Assembly (NCBI GenBank): GCA_013397845.1
Contig: VZTG01009363.1
Location: 1,176,352-1,240,351, forward strand
Reading direction: 5' to 3'
Length of the DNA: 64,000 bases
Source: Melanocharis versteri
Taxonomy: Eukaryota; Chordata; Aves; Passeriformes; Melanocharitidae
Under the pieces are notes generated by a model. That model ran no database searches and was not told the DNA's origin. It saw nothing but the letters and a program-made list of their open reading frames with translations. Every line of letters begins with the position of its first letter. Position 1 is the stretch's first letter. The translations under genes were made by a program, and so were the position numbers. Positions 63,601 through 64,000 of this stretch are shown piece by piece.

Positions 63601-64000
63601 AAAAGGAGTGTGAGTACTGAGCATGACCTCCCTTTCAAACAGGGGAGCGGAGGACAGAAAAGCTGATTATGAGCATTGAACAAAGCATGATCCACTTCTG
63701 GTCAAATTCTACATAAAAATGCCTTTTTTCCTTTCATTAAAATTTATTCAAAGAACAGATGGGTATGGGGTTTTTCAACATCAAAAATGGTCTCTTAGGT
63801 GTTTAGAAGTAATGATACATGGAAGCTTGTCAACAAATGGCCTAAGGGATAAAGAAGCTTGACAGTAATAGAGGACCAAATATTCTTTCAAATACTTTCA
63901 GAAACAAGCAAAACAGGTTTTTAGACACACAAGACACATGAAAGCAAACTATACATTGTATTTTATTATAATTTAAATGTGTGGCTTCCTTAACAGTGAG
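60616..64000. other. Unique non-coding stretch
   Basis: An A15 tract lies at 63006-63020. A plus-strand open frame of 109 codons at 61396-61725 was examined; it has no motif I recognise and no splice or promoter support. Nothing else was seen. Confidence 0.45.
63006..63020. repeat. Poly-A tract (A15)
   Basis: A pure run of fifteen A, followed by gaaaaa. No retroposed gene was recognised upstream of it. Confidence 0.9.

Noticed and set aside
1..64000. CRISPR arrays, tRNA or rRNA genes, operons, phage or plasmid genes
   Set aside because: No regularly spaced repeats, cloverleaf sequences, ribosomal sequence or closely packed coding frames were seen. The repeat content shows a vertebrate, avian genome.

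Overview
The window looks like non-coding nuclear DNA from a bird. The best evidence is the repeat content. There are at least nine CR1-type LINE pieces, several ending in the avian CR1 tail (variants of a gattctatg unit). There are also two copies of an ERVL-like long terminal repeat, one of them attached to a decayed gag-pol interior. I saw no L1, Alu or other mammal-typical repeats, and no bacterial gene organisation. The base composition is AT-rich, with many short homopolymer and dinucleotide tracts. One 55-base run of N sits inside an (AT)n tract, so this is an assembled scaffold. I cannot name the species.

Layout. 1-1100: nothing recognised. About 1100-4672: a decayed ERVL-like provirus (5' LTR, primer-binding-site remnant, gag remnant, then a jump to the end of reverse transcriptase, RNase H and integrase), with no 3' LTR seen. 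4673-12050: no repeat recognised; two weak minus-strand exon-like segments and one plus-strand exon-like segment lie between 9.6 and 11.0 kb. 12050-12385: CR1 3' end. 16435-16985: CR1 reverse transcriptase piece. 18467-18605: a minus-strand exon-like segment with good splice signals. 18690-20085: a CR1 tail abutting an older CR1-like endonuclease/reverse-transcriptase body. 27777-27880: minus-strand CR1 tail. 31341-31930: solo ERVL LTR. 32326-32622: minus-strand CR1. 33192-33246: assembly gap. 45850-46340: old CR1 carrying a microsatellite. 53018-53116 and 60369-60615: CR1 3' ends. The rest is unique sequence with simple repeats.

No protein-coding gene can be called with confidence. The open reading frames are short (the longest is 145 codons), overlap on both strands, match no family I know, and several are antisense shadows of repeats. 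The window may be a gene desert or intron sequence. I looked by eye for splice-bounded open segments and list the better ones as candidates. A rough estimate suggests one or two such segments would appear by chance in 64 kb read on both strands, so each needs alignment or RNA evidence.

I did not find a new biological system. The most checkable points are the minus-strand exon-like segment at 18467-18605, the phase-compatible minus-strand pair at 10264-10365 and 9668-9734, the plus-strand exon-like segment at 10781-10983, and the structure of the decayed ERVL provirus.
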